8,091 bases of DNA from Ruminococcus sp. CAG:563 (GCA_000434915.1 FR882078.1:66679-74769), one strand, 5' to 3'; shown: positions 1 through 6,901, counted from the stretch's first letter. Numbers and translations are program-made. Notes: a model not told the origin generated them from the sequence alone.

Positions 1-1
1 A

Positions 2-3000
2 AGAGCGACAGGCAATACGGTTACCATAACTAACAGTATAAATGAAGGTGTAATTACCGCAAATAATGACTTTATCGGCGGTATCATCGGCGGAATTGAT
101 GGAATTAACAGTTCAAAATTCGAGAATTGTACTAATAGCGGTACGATAACAGGTAAAACGTGGTATATAGGCGGTATTGTAGGCAGAAGTTATAACGACA
201 GCAATATAACATTCAATAACTGTAAAAATACAGTAAATATTTCATCACCTACAAACAATTATGTCGGCGGCATCGTCGGCTACGCCAAGGGCAAGACTAT
301 GATGAACAACTGTGTCAACAGCGGTAATATCAGCGGTGCACAGTTTACAGCAGGTCTTTGTGCATGGATCGAGGACGACGGCTGTGAGATTACAAACTGC
401 CTTAACACAGGTACAGTTTCAACAAACGGCCAATCAAACGGTGCAGGTATTCTTTCGACTGTAGAGAGTCAGGCAAACAACCCGACATGGAAAATCACAA
501 ATTGCGTAAATACTGGTGATATCAAAAACGGTGCTTCGGCAATCGGCGGAATACTTGGTTACATGGGCAATCTTAATGGCCCGGGTACTGTTATCATAAG
601 CGATTGTATTAACAAAGGAAACATAGCTGTTTCGGGTAACGATGTCGGCGGTATTGTAGGTAACCTCAATAGCCACGGCTCATCGACTCAACATCATAAA
701 TACATAAATTGCTACAACTACGGCAACATTTCCTCAAATTCGGGAAGCACTGACGGCGTATTCGTAGGAGGAATTGTCGGCAAGGAATACGGCTTTGCGG
801 AATTCAACGGCTGCCGCAACTATGGCACGGTTAACGCATCAAGCACCTCTGCAAACAGCATTTCAGGCGGTATCTGCGGATGGATCGAGGACGATATAAG
901 CTCCTTTGCAGACTGCATAAACTATGGCAATGTGACCGCTAAAAACAATATTGGCGGTATCCTCGGCGAAGTTTCCAACGCATATAACGGCACGTCTTTC
1001 TCATTCACTCAGTGCGGCAACTACGGCGGCCTTTCCGCAACTACCAATAACTTTGCGGATATGGGAGGTATTGTCGGTAAGCTTAATGCAAAGGAAAGAA
1101 CTGTAAAGATTTATATGTCCAAGTGCTTCAACGGCAACGGAAAAGACGGACGTATTGCTTCGGTAAGCTATAAAGCGAAAAATGCCGGCGGTCTTTTCGG
1201 CGAAGTTAATCAGCAGGCTGTTATTGCCGATTCTTATAACAACGCTTCAAGCATCAGCAGCAGCACAAACGCAGGCGGCCTTATCGGTACGAACAACAGC
1301 AACACCACATTGGCGTATAACTCATTCTCGGTTACTGCGTCGGTTTCAAAGCTTGCCGGTTCAGGCAGCGTTACTCAATCCGGATGCTTCACAAATACAA
1401 TGGGCAAAGGCACGGCGGCTCTTGCGACACTGAACACAACCAGAACGGTTTCCGGTATCAGCTCGGTCGGCAATGCCTATGATTATAAGCAGGGCGTGAA
1501 CAAGGACTATCCGGCACTTAAATGGCAGCTTAACACCCTCACAAAAAATGTCGGCCGCAACCTCATTGCCGATCTTATCGCAGACACGGCAAAGAGCGGA
1601 TATAGAGCACAAGGCTTGCCCTATGATATCAAGCTTGACGGAGTAACAAAGACATATTATCCGACATATACAAAGACAGTTAACGGCGTTACGGTAACAT
1701 ACAATACTATGTCCGATTTGTTCACTCTCAGCGGTACTCCGACGTCAACGGGTACGTTCGAAATTCTTTCGGGAACAAATCCCGAAGCGAAGAACGTTAA
1801 TTTCTCGGCATACTATGTCGGCGGCAACGCAATGGGTTGTTCGGCAACGGTATATACATCGACTATCAGCAGAACAAGCTCAACTCATGCGCTTAAATCA
1901 CTTTCGGCAGGCGAAAGGATAGAGGTATTTGCATCGGTAAATCCGAATGTTCCCGTTCAGTTTGACAATTACAAGTTCCATGCAAGTATGGACTATGCAC
2001 TCAATGTAATCACATCTTCAGATACAAATGTTGACCTTCATTCAACATATTCCGGTCTCGGAACTCCGACAAAGGAGGGCTACAAATTCCTCGGCTGGTA
2101 CACAGTCAGAGCCAAAGGTGCTGCAATTTACGACGGATCTACGGTTGCAAATTTCGGTACGCCGAGCTTTGACGATACCCTCGACCGTGATGTTGATATT
2201 TATGCTCACTGGGATCCGATATCCTATACCGTAAGATATAACGGAAACGGTTCCACAGGAGGATCAACAGGCAAAACGGTTCATATCTACGATGAGGCAA
2301 AGAACCTTGCGGAAAACGGTTTTTACCGTAAATTTGACGTAAATCTTGATTATTGCAACGGAAGGGAAACCGAGACACTGACTGCAACTTCAAGCTTCCT
2401 GGGCTGGGCAACATCGGAGAACGGCAATAAGGTTTATGAAGATAAGCAGAGTGTTAAGAACCTCACCACAGAGGACGGTAAAATTATTGATCTTTATGCT
2501 AAGTGGGCGGCTGATTCAAGCGTTGAACTCCCGACTCCGACCATGACCGGGTATACTTTTGACGGTTGGTATACAAGCGACGGAACAAAGGTAAGTCAGA
2601 CCTTTACTCCGACCGCCCCGACAGAGCTTACCGCTCACTGGACTCCGATTACTTATACTGTTTCTTATAACGGAAACGGCGCAACGAGCGGTGAGACTGC
2701 AAGCTCATCACATACTTATGATGTTGCAAAGGCTCTCACGGCAAACGGCTTCAAGAGAGAGTTCACAGTAACCTTTGATTATAACTACACCGGTTCAACG
2801 GCAACAACGGCTACGGCAGTATCGAACTTTAACGGTTGGGCAAAAACCGAAACCGGCGCCGCCGAATATTCAGACGGTGCAAGCGTAACAAATCTTTCAT
2901 CGACTGACGGCGATACGGTTATTCTTTATGCAAACTGGACGGATTCAACGGTTAAGTTCCCGACACCGACACGCACAGGCTATGATTTTAGCGGTTGGTA

Positions 3001-4336
3001 TAATGAGGCAGGACAGAAGGTTGAAGAAACAACAGTTATTTCGGAGGATATGACGCTTCATGCAGAATGGTCAATAAAGTCCTACACTGTAACCTTCAAG
3101 AACGGAGCGACGGTGCTTCAGCAAGGCAAGTGGGAATACAACACCACGCCGACATATACCGGGGACACACCGACAAAGTCAAATGACGATAATTACGAGT
3201 ACACGTTCAGCGGCTGGTCACCGGAGATCAGGCCGGTAACTGCCGACGTGACCTATATGGCACAGTTCAGTGCAAAGGCTCATGATTATGAGTATGAAAT
3301 AATTGACGAGCATCAGCACAAGCAGGTATGCAAAAACTGTGGATATGAAAAGCCCGCAGAGAACCACAAGTTCACATATGTCAAGGAGGGCAACGGTTTC
3401 CGCTATATATGTACCGACTGCGGCTACAGCTACACGGAGGACGTGGATCTTAACAAGTTTACGATCAGCTTCCCCGAGGGCGGTGGCAATGTCATAAAGA
3501 AAGAAGTCAGAAAAGAGCTTTCAAGCAACTACGGAGTTGCAACGATCCAGGCACCACTGTACAAAGGCAGCAAGTATTTTGCATACTGGAAAGACGGAGC
3601 AACAGGTGAGAAGGTCAGCACATACAGAACCTACACCTTCTTCATGACGGGCAACCGTTCATTCGTACCGGTATATGTTGAGCCGACAGAGTACACTGCA
3701 GCGAGAAACTCGGCAGTATTCTCCTCAACAGTTGCAGGTGCAAAACTCAACGCAGACGGAAGCTTCTCGCTCTATGCTGAACACAGCGTTGCAAAGACGA
3801 TCGACGGCTTCCCGAAGTATGACGCAAACAACAGGGTTGAGTCGATCAAGAACATTGTTTCAAGATACGGTGTAATTTATACAACAAGTCCGGCTTATGC
3901 AGGAATAAGCGACACGTCGGCAATGGAAAGCGTGCTTGTAGTAAGCAGTACGGACAGCGAAATAAAGGATAAGCCCGCAGGACTTACCGCAAACACAAGA
4001 GATCTTACGGGAATGCTTGAGGTAGTTGACACAGCGGACGCAGGAAGCGACACAGTATGGGCACGAACCTATGTTGTTGACGCAAACGGTGCTCTGCATT
4101 ACGGCATGCCGAAGAAGGTCACGATCAATGAAGTAAGCACGACCTCAGTCGCAGCGGCGAGCACAATGAGCATGGGCCTGACGGATCTCAACATTGAGAG
4201 CGACGAGCCCGTAACCGAGCCTGAGACACCGACGGCACCGAGCTTTATTGAAACAATCACAGCGATACTTGCAAAGCTCGCTGATATTATCAACAAGATA
4301 ATTGAATTTTTCACGAAATCGGGGGTTAGAATATGA
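2..4336 (+). CDS. Large secreted surface protein with GLUG-type and InlB-type repeats (5' end missing)
   Basis: The frame is open from the left edge, so the N-terminus and any signal peptide lie outside; 1444 residues are visible (numbered from nt 2). Residues 1-510 are short beta-helix-like turns (GGIVG, NCxNxG) resembling GLUG-motif proteins, ending in a YPALKW closing segment. Residues about 511-680 form a probable Ig-like beta domain. Residues about 680-1092 are InlB / Listeria-Bacteroides repeats with the hallmark GYxFxGWY...AHW, three good copies and a degenerate fourth (YTFSGW). A CxxC...CxxC patch sits at 1110-1140. A further beta domain follows, then a Glu/Pro/Thr linker and an amphipathic helix (1414-1444). 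No LPXTG, SLH or dockerin is visible. Such repeats are typical of adhesins and surface proteins of gut Firmicutes, so adhesion or a scaffold role is inferred; no catalytic motif is seen. The stop overlaps the start of the next ORF. Confidence 0.93.
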   Translation, partial: RATGNTVTITNSINEGVITANNDFIGGIIGGIDGINSSKFENCTNSGTITGKTWYIGGIVGRSYNDSNITFNNCKNTVNISSPTNNYVGGIVGYAKGKTMMNNCVNSGNISGAQFTAGLCAWIEDDGCEITNCLNTGTVSTNGQSNGAGILSTVESQANNPTWKITNCVNTGDIKNGASAIGGILGYMGNLNGPGTVIISDCINKGNIAVSGNDVGGIVGNLNSHGSSTQHHKYINCYNYGNISSNSGSTDGVFVGGIVGKEYGFAEFNGCRNYGTVNASSTSANSISGGICGWIEDDISSFADCINYGNVTAKNNIGGILGEVSNAYNGTSFSFTQCGNYGGLSATTNNFADMGGIVGKLNAKERTVKIYMSKCFNGNGKDGRIASVSYKAKNAGGLFGEVNQQAVIADSYNNASSISSSTNAGGLIGTNNSNTTLAYNSFSVTASVSKLAGSGSVTQSGCFTNTMGKGTAALATLNTTRTVSGISSVGNAYDYKQGVNKDYPALKWQLNTLTKNVGRNLIADLIADTAKSGYRAQGLPYDIKLDGVTKTYYPTYTKTVNGVTVTYNTMSDLFTLSGTPTSTGTFEILSGTNPEAKNVNFSAYYVGGNAMGCSATVYTSTISRTSSTHALKSLSAGERIEVFASVNPNVPVQFDNYKFHASMDYALNVITSSDTNVDLHSTYSGLGTPTKEGYKFLGWYTVRAKGAAIYDGSTVANFGTPSFDDTLDRDVDIYAHWDPISYTVRYNGNGSTGGSTGKTVHIYDEAKNLAENGFYRKFDVNLDYCNGRETETLTATSSFLGWATSENGNKVYEDKQSVKNLTTEDGKIIDLYAKWAADSSVELPTPTMTGYTFDGWYTSDGTKVSQTFTPTAPTELTAHWTPITYTVSYNGNGATSGETASSSHTYDVAKALTANGFKREFTVTFDYNYTGSTATTATAVSNFNGWAKTETGAAEYSDGASVTNLSSTDGDTVILYANWTDSTVKFPTPTRTGYDFSGWYNEAGQKVEETTVISEDMTLHAEWSIKSYTVTFKNGATVLQQGKWEYNTTPTYTGDTPTKSNDDNYEYTFSGWSPEIRPVTADVTYMAQFSAKAHDYEYEIIDEHQHKQVCKNCGYEKPAENHKFTYVKEGNGFRYICTDCGYSYTEDVDLNKFTISFPEGGGNVIKKEVRKELSSNYGVATIQAPLYKGSKYFAYWKDGATGEKVSTYRTYTFFMTGNRSFVPVYVEPTEYTAARNSAVFSSTVAGAKLNADGSFSLYAEHSVAKTIDGFPKYDANNRVESIKNIVSRYGVIYTTSPAYAGISDTSAMESVLVVSSTDSEIKDKPAGLTANTRDLTGMLEVVDTADAGSDTVWARTYVVDANGALHYGMPKKVTINEVSTTSVAAASTMSMGLTDLNIESDEPVTEPETPTAPSFIETITAILAKLADIINKIIEFFTKSGVRI
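128..1126 (+). repeat. Eleven-turn GLUG-like beta-helix repeats with a cysteine ladder
   Basis: Within the large surface protein, eleven successive turns carry a cysteine in an (N/D/x)C-x-N-x-G context. The codons begin at 128, 221, 311, 398, 503, 605, 710, 812, 914, 1013 and 1124, so spacing is 29-37 codons. Each turn also carries a GGI(V/L/I)G-type strand. Later turns (from about 1225) replace the Cys with Ser or lose the pattern. A longer-range copy is visible: the motif WIEDD occurs twice and its DNA (15 identical bases at 364-378 and 880-894) is offset by 516 bases, which equals five turns. In known beta-helices such stacked residues form internal ladders; that applies here only by analogy. 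Confidence 0.8.
2213..3070 (+). repeat. Tandem pair of 143-residue InlB-type modules
   Basis: Two adjacent modules of exactly 429 bases (2213-2641 and 2642-3070) encode 143 residues each. Both run from (D/T)PI(S/T)YTV.YNGNG, through a GWA...Y segment and LYA(K/N)W, to (V/K)xxPTPTxTGYxFxGWY and a terminal W. They are clearly homologous but well diverged, with small compensating gaps near the middle GWA motif. A related half-module precedes the pair (GYKFLGWY...YAHW, about 2074-2212), and a degenerate one follows (about 3071-3276). The pattern indicates old duplication rather than a recent copy event. Confidence 0.82.
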
Positions 4337-4500
4337 GATACGAAAAACCTGAAATAGAAATCGAAAAATTCTCAATCCTTGATGAAATCATGGATGGCGG
4401 AACAAGTGCGGGATTGCCGCCTATAATCGACGAGAATAACGATGGTAACGTAATTTTAGAATCCATCGGCGAGGTTCTCGGCAACATATTCAGCGAATGA
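4333..4500 (+). CDS. 55-residue acidic peptide with RiPP-leader-like N-terminus, coupled to the surface protein
   Basis: The ATG at 4333 overlaps the TGA of the giant surface gene (ATGA), and a G-rich Shine-Dalgarno-like run (4321-4325) sits 7 bases upstream, so translational coupling is likely. The peptide begins MRYEKPEIEIEKFSILDEIM, continues with a DGGTSAG linker and a PPII turn, then IDENNDGNVILES and a hydrophobic end (VLGNIF). It has 13 acidic and 3 basic residues, no Cys and no signal peptide. The N-terminal Y-x-x-P pattern followed by alternating hydrophobics resembles leaders of some RiPP precursors (for example the YxxP of lasso leaders) and small YEKP-starting proteins I recall from ruminococci. 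No modifying enzyme is in view, so function is unknown. Residues 33-44 also resemble an EF-hand loop. A hairpin lies just after the stop. The reading frame is convincing by position, but product and role are not established. Confidence 0.7.
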   Translation: MRYEKPEIEIEKFSILDEIMDGGTSAGLPPIIDENNDGNVILESIGEVLGNIFSE

Positions 4501-4507
4501 TTAAGAC

Positions 4508-4534
4508 TAAACGGCACCCACGCGGTGCCGTTTA
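4508..4534 (+). terminator. Hairpin after the small peptide gene, weak T-tract
   Basis: A perfect 11-bp stem (TAAACGGCACC pairing with GGTGCCGTTTA) closes a 5-base loop, CACGC, 8 bases after the peptide stop. The downstream bases (TCATAGG) are not a real T-run beyond the TTT inside the stem, so termination may be partial. The hairpin could instead act as an mRNA 3' stabiliser that lets some transcription continue into the dockerin gene. Confidence 0.65.
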
Positions 4535-4538
4535 TCAT

Positions 4539-4544
4539 AGGTGA
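4539..4544 (+). promoter_or_regulatory. Shine-Dalgarno AGGTGA fixing the dockerin-gene start at 4550
   Basis: AGGTGA lies 5 bases before ATG 4550. It overlaps the alternative GTG at 4541, which has no ribosome site of its own. The ATG start also begins the signal peptide with MKK, so 4550 is the better start. Confidence 0.8.
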
Positions 4545-4549
4545 TATTT

Positions 4550-5986
4550 ATGAAAAAGATTTTGGTGATTGTTCTTTCGGTTAGTCTGGCCATTTTATCA
4601 TTTTCCTTTTCGATAAAGGCTACAGGAGACAGAACTGTACTGTATTTGGATTACGGTGATGTTAAGATCGGTGACGGAACGATTTCCGGATATGACAAGG
4701 ACGGAAAGCTTGTGACCGAGGTGAATCCGTGCGGATATACGATAACGCAGAGGAATTCGCTGCAATCGGTTAACAGGGGCATTTCCGTTACGGACGGGGA
4801 ACAGGACGTTGAAATAAAAAATATAAATATTGCACGTTCAGGCGAGAATGACAATGCATTTTGCGTTCTTAAAAACGCAAAGACAAAGCTTATACTGACC
4901 GGGGAAAATCATCTTGCCCCGGGAACATATTGTGCCGGCGTCGAAATAGCCGTTAATGCTTCGCTGACGGTTGAGGGTGACGGAATCCTTTATACTCAAA
5001 GTGAGATTGAAGCGGGAATCGGCGGCGGCAGCGGACATTCAAACGGAGCGCTGACGATTAATTCCGGCACGATCTATGCAACAGGAGGCATGGACGGCTA
5101 CGGCTCGGGAATCGGCGGCGGATCATCGGGCAGTGGCGGAACGATAACGATAAACGGCGGTAATATTGTGGCAGTCGGCGGTGAATATGGCGCAGGAATC
5201 GGCGGCGGAATGCTTGGTAACGGCGGTAAAATAACAATTAACGGCGGAACTGTTACGGCTACGGGTGGCAAAAAAGCTGCAGGAATCGGCGGCGGTTTTA
5301 CGGCTAACGGCGGAACTGTTGTGATAAACGGCGGCAGCGTCAAAGCAACCGGCGGAGAGGGAGCTGACGATCTCGGCAACGGCTTTAATTGCAAGACTGC
5401 TTTTGCCGGTATTCATAACGACGAGGGAAATTCAGTCTCGATATTAACTGTACCTTTGAAAGAATTTGCTTTGGTCTGCCAAAACGGTATAGATAAATCA
5501 TCGATAACCGCAGGACACCCGGATGATGAAAATCTGTATTTTTATTCGGACTCAAACCGAAATATTGCAACGGTTTATATGAAGGACGGAACTGTTAAAT
5601 TTATAAATTACAACCGTGCGGAGTTTAGCGAGACAAATCCGTTTATAAACGGAGATGAAAGATTTTCAAAGTATCTGATAACCTCGGACAAGGATAATTT
5701 TTCGGTTATTGACGGTTTTTCGATTGAAAGCGAAAATGAAAACTGCCGTCTTATATTTAACGGCAGTTGCGTTGATAAATTTAAAATTATTGCAAGGGGT
5801 GACGTTAATCTCGACGGTAAGCTTGACGGAATGGATGCGGTTGAAGCGGCATGCGTTGCCGGTGGAATGAACAACGATGTGCTTGCTGTGAAGCTTGCCG
5901 ACGCAAACTTTGACGGTGTTGTGGACAACGAGGACATTTTGACACTTGAAAATCTTGGAATTACAACAAAAGAACCGCTGAACTAA
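4550..5986 (+). CDS. Secreted dockerin protein with glycine-rich beta-helix repeats
   Basis: The protein has 478 residues. Residues 1-25 are a classic signal peptide (MKK, a hydrophobic core, then a KATG region). Residues about 28-150 are beta-rich (for example LILTGENHLAPGTY). Residues 156-270 hold four GIGGG repeats with TINGG...TATGG strands, resembling the Cthe_2159-like carbohydrate-binding beta-helix group. Residues about 295-410 form a further beta domain. Residues 415-470 are a type I dockerin with two Ca-binding loops, DVNLDGKLDGMD (418-429) and DANFDGVVDNED (451-462); ligand positions 1, 3, 5 and 12 are intact in both. In the known family a dockerin binds a cohesin on a scaffoldin, so the protein is probably cellulosome- or surface-attached; polysaccharide binding is inferred. 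No glycosidase motif was recognised. The gene lies 49 bases after the peptide gene and may be co-transcribed with it. Its 3' end doubles as the terminator of the opposing gene. Confidence 0.93.
   Translation: MKKILVIVLSVSLAILSFSFSIKATGDRTVLYLDYGDVKIGDGTISGYDKDGKLVTEVNPCGYTITQRNSLQSVNRGISVTDGEQDVEIKNINIARSGENDNAFCVLKNAKTKLILTGENHLAPGTYCAGVEIAVNASLTVEGDGILYTQSEIEAGIGGGSGHSNGALTINSGTIYATGGMDGYGSGIGGGSSGSGGTITINGGNIVAVGGEYGAGIGGGMLGNGGKITINGGTVTATGGKKAAGIGGGFTANGGTVVINGGSVKATGGEGADDLGNGFNCKTAFAGIHNDEGNSVSILTVPLKEFALVCQNGIDKSSITAGHPDDENLYFYSDSNRNIATVYMKDGTVKFINYNRAEFSETNPFINGDERFSKYLITSDKDNFSVIDGFSIESENENCRLIFNGSCVDKFKIIARGDVNLDGKLDGMDAVEAACVAGGMNNDVLAVKLADANFDGVVDNEDILTLENLGITTKEPLN
5015..5360 (+). 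repeat. Four glycine-rich GIGGG / TINGG repeats in the dockerin protein
   Basis: GIGGG units start at residues 156, 187, 216 and 245, that is at nt 5015, 5108, 5195 and 5282, with steps of 31, 29 and 29 codons. Each unit continues with GxxTINGG or VVINGG and then an ATGG or AVGG strand. The bias for GGC/GGA codons keeps the opposite strand free of stops and creates artefactual proline-rich frames there. Confidence 0.85.
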
Positions 5987-5997
5987 ATCAGCGGTTC
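5972..5997 (-). terminator. Terminator of the membrane-protein gene, overlapping the dockerin-gene stop
   Basis: A 10-bp perfect stem (GAACCGCTGA and TCAGCGGTTC) closes a 6-base loop. On the minus strand it is followed by TTTTGTTGTAA, a usable T-rich tract, and it lies 7 bases beyond the minus-strand stop. On the plus strand it is followed by CTGAAAATTAAAG with no T-run, so it terminates mainly leftward transcription. The plus-strand TAA of the dockerin gene (5984-5986) lies in the loop. Confidence 0.75.
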
Positions 5998-6004
5998 CTG
6001 AAAA

Positions 6005-6775
6005 TTAAAGGTCATTATCTATCGGATTGTTTCTGATTTCGTTAATTTTTTTCATTCCGTCCTTGAAATTCAATGTTTCACGGTCTGTTATATCTTCCGA
6101 ACCTGTTTGGGAAGAAAGAATGTTATCGACGATTGCATTTTCCTGTGCGTCATCAACAATCATATGATTCTTCATTTGATTTATGGCTTCCATTCCCTGA
6201 GAAACATCAGTGGTTTCGGTGTCAAAGCTTTTTTCGTCAAGACTGTTCAGCGGATTTAGCTCTTTGTCGGGTTTTTCGTGCGGTTCTGAAAGAAAATTAT
6301 CAATTTTTTTATCGTTGTTAATGTCAATTGTTTCTTTTGGTGTCAGATATTCATTCAGCTCATTAATATCATTTTTTACTGACTGAATTTTTATTTTTTT
6401 TCTGACAATTATTGCAACGATAATCACAACAAGGAGAATCAGTGCAAAGAGAGCAACAGAAATTCGGCACGAAAGAATAAAGTCATTTGAAATTTTTGCA
6501 ATGAGAATGTTTGCTATTTCCATAAAAATAAAATAGGCAAATGCAAAAATTTCCGCACCGCCGCAAAGCTTTGTGGGCCTTGACCTTGAATCGCTTTGTA
6601 TCCCCTTAAAATAAAAGAAAAAACGTGAAAACGGAGGCAAAAGTATTCTGTTGTCAGTCCTTCTTAACTCACGGTCATAGGTGAAGCCGAAAAGGTAGCA
6701 TATCAGGAATGCACCGAAATTAAAAAGTGTAAAGACTATGCAATAACAGAGAAGAAGTAGATTGTATTTTTCCAT
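6005..6775 (-). CDS. Three-helix membrane protein with long acidic cytoplasmic tail, unknown function
   Basis: The protein has 256 residues; I do not recognise its family. Three hydrophobic segments are visible: about 5-31, 73-95 and 101-124. A basic stop-transfer run, RKKIKIQ, follows at 125-131, suggesting that the C-terminal half is cytoplasmic. Residues 132-256 are hydrophilic and rich in Asp, Glu and Asn, and contain a duplicated motif: QGMEAINQMKNHMIVDD at 193-209 and DGMKKINEIRNNPIDND at 239-255. The short soluble loop 32-72 is basic and aromatic (RELRRTDNR, RFFFYFK). The start ATG is supported by AAAAGGA (6784-6790) 8 bases upstream and by a strong promoter. The gene is monocistronic, divergent from the 6902 gene and convergent with the dockerin gene. 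A membrane anchor or a partner-binding signalling role is conceivable, but the sequence shows no enzyme motif. Confidence 0.88.
   Translation of the reverse strand: MEKYNLLLLCYCIVFTLFNFGAFLICYLFGFTYDRELRRTDNRILLPPFSRFFFYFKGIQSDSRSRPTKLCGGAEIFAFAYFIFMEIANILIAKISNDFILSCRISVALFALILLVVIIVAIIVRKKIKIQSVKNDINELNEYLTPKETIDINNDKKIDNFLSEPHEKPDKELNPLNSLDEKSFDTETTDVSQGMEAINQMKNHMIVDDAQENAIVDNILSSQTGSEDITDRETLNFKDGMKKINEIRNNPIDNDL
6011..6205 (-). repeat. Duplicated GMxxINxxxN motif in the cytoplasmic tail
   Basis: Two copies of a roughly 19-residue segment (coding 6149-6205 and 6011-6067), 46 residues apart, share G-M-x-x-I-N-x-x-(K/R)-N-x-x-I-x-(D/N)-D. Seven of sixteen core residues are identical and several more are conservative (Q/E, M/I, K/R). 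The second copy is the extreme C-terminus of the protein, which suits a linear docking motif. Confidence 0.6.
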
Positions 6776-6805
6776 ATGAATCGTCCTTTTGTTCTTGGTA
6801 AATCA

Positions 6806-6834
6806 ATTATACTATATATTTAATGAAATATCAA
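6806..6834 (-). promoter_or_regulatory. Near-consensus sigma-A promoter of the membrane-protein gene
   Basis: Read on the minus strand, TTGATA (6829-6834) is followed by a 17-base AT-rich spacer and TATAAT (6806-6811). This predicts transcription starting near 6799 and a leader of about 25 bases carrying the AAAAGGA ribosome site. No comparably good promoter was found facing the divergent 6902 gene in the same gap. Confidence 0.8.
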
Positions 6835-6901
6835 TTCCATTATCTTTTGCAGCAAAAAAATTTACAAATTATCTCGCTGTCGGTAGGGGGACTGCTTTAA
6901 A

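Noticed and set aside
1..1500. Repeated turns could suggest a CRISPR-like or DNA-level tandem array
   Set aside because: The repeats are at protein level with variable spacing (29-37 codons) and diverged DNA; there are no identical direct repeats with unique spacers.
434..1612. Minus-strand frames inside the surface gene
   Set aside because: They are shadows of the repeat-rich coding strand without ribosome sites or recognisable protein features.
4541..4549. GTG start for the dockerin gene three codons upstream of the ATG
   Set aside because: The GTG lies inside the Shine-Dalgarno AGGTGA that serves ATG 4550, and has no ribosome site of its own; starting at the ATG gives a standard MKK signal peptide.
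5098..5416. Two long minus-strand frames, one proline-rich
   Set aside because: They are mirror images of the GGC/GGA-rich glycine repeats on the plus strand; no ribosome site or promoter supports them.
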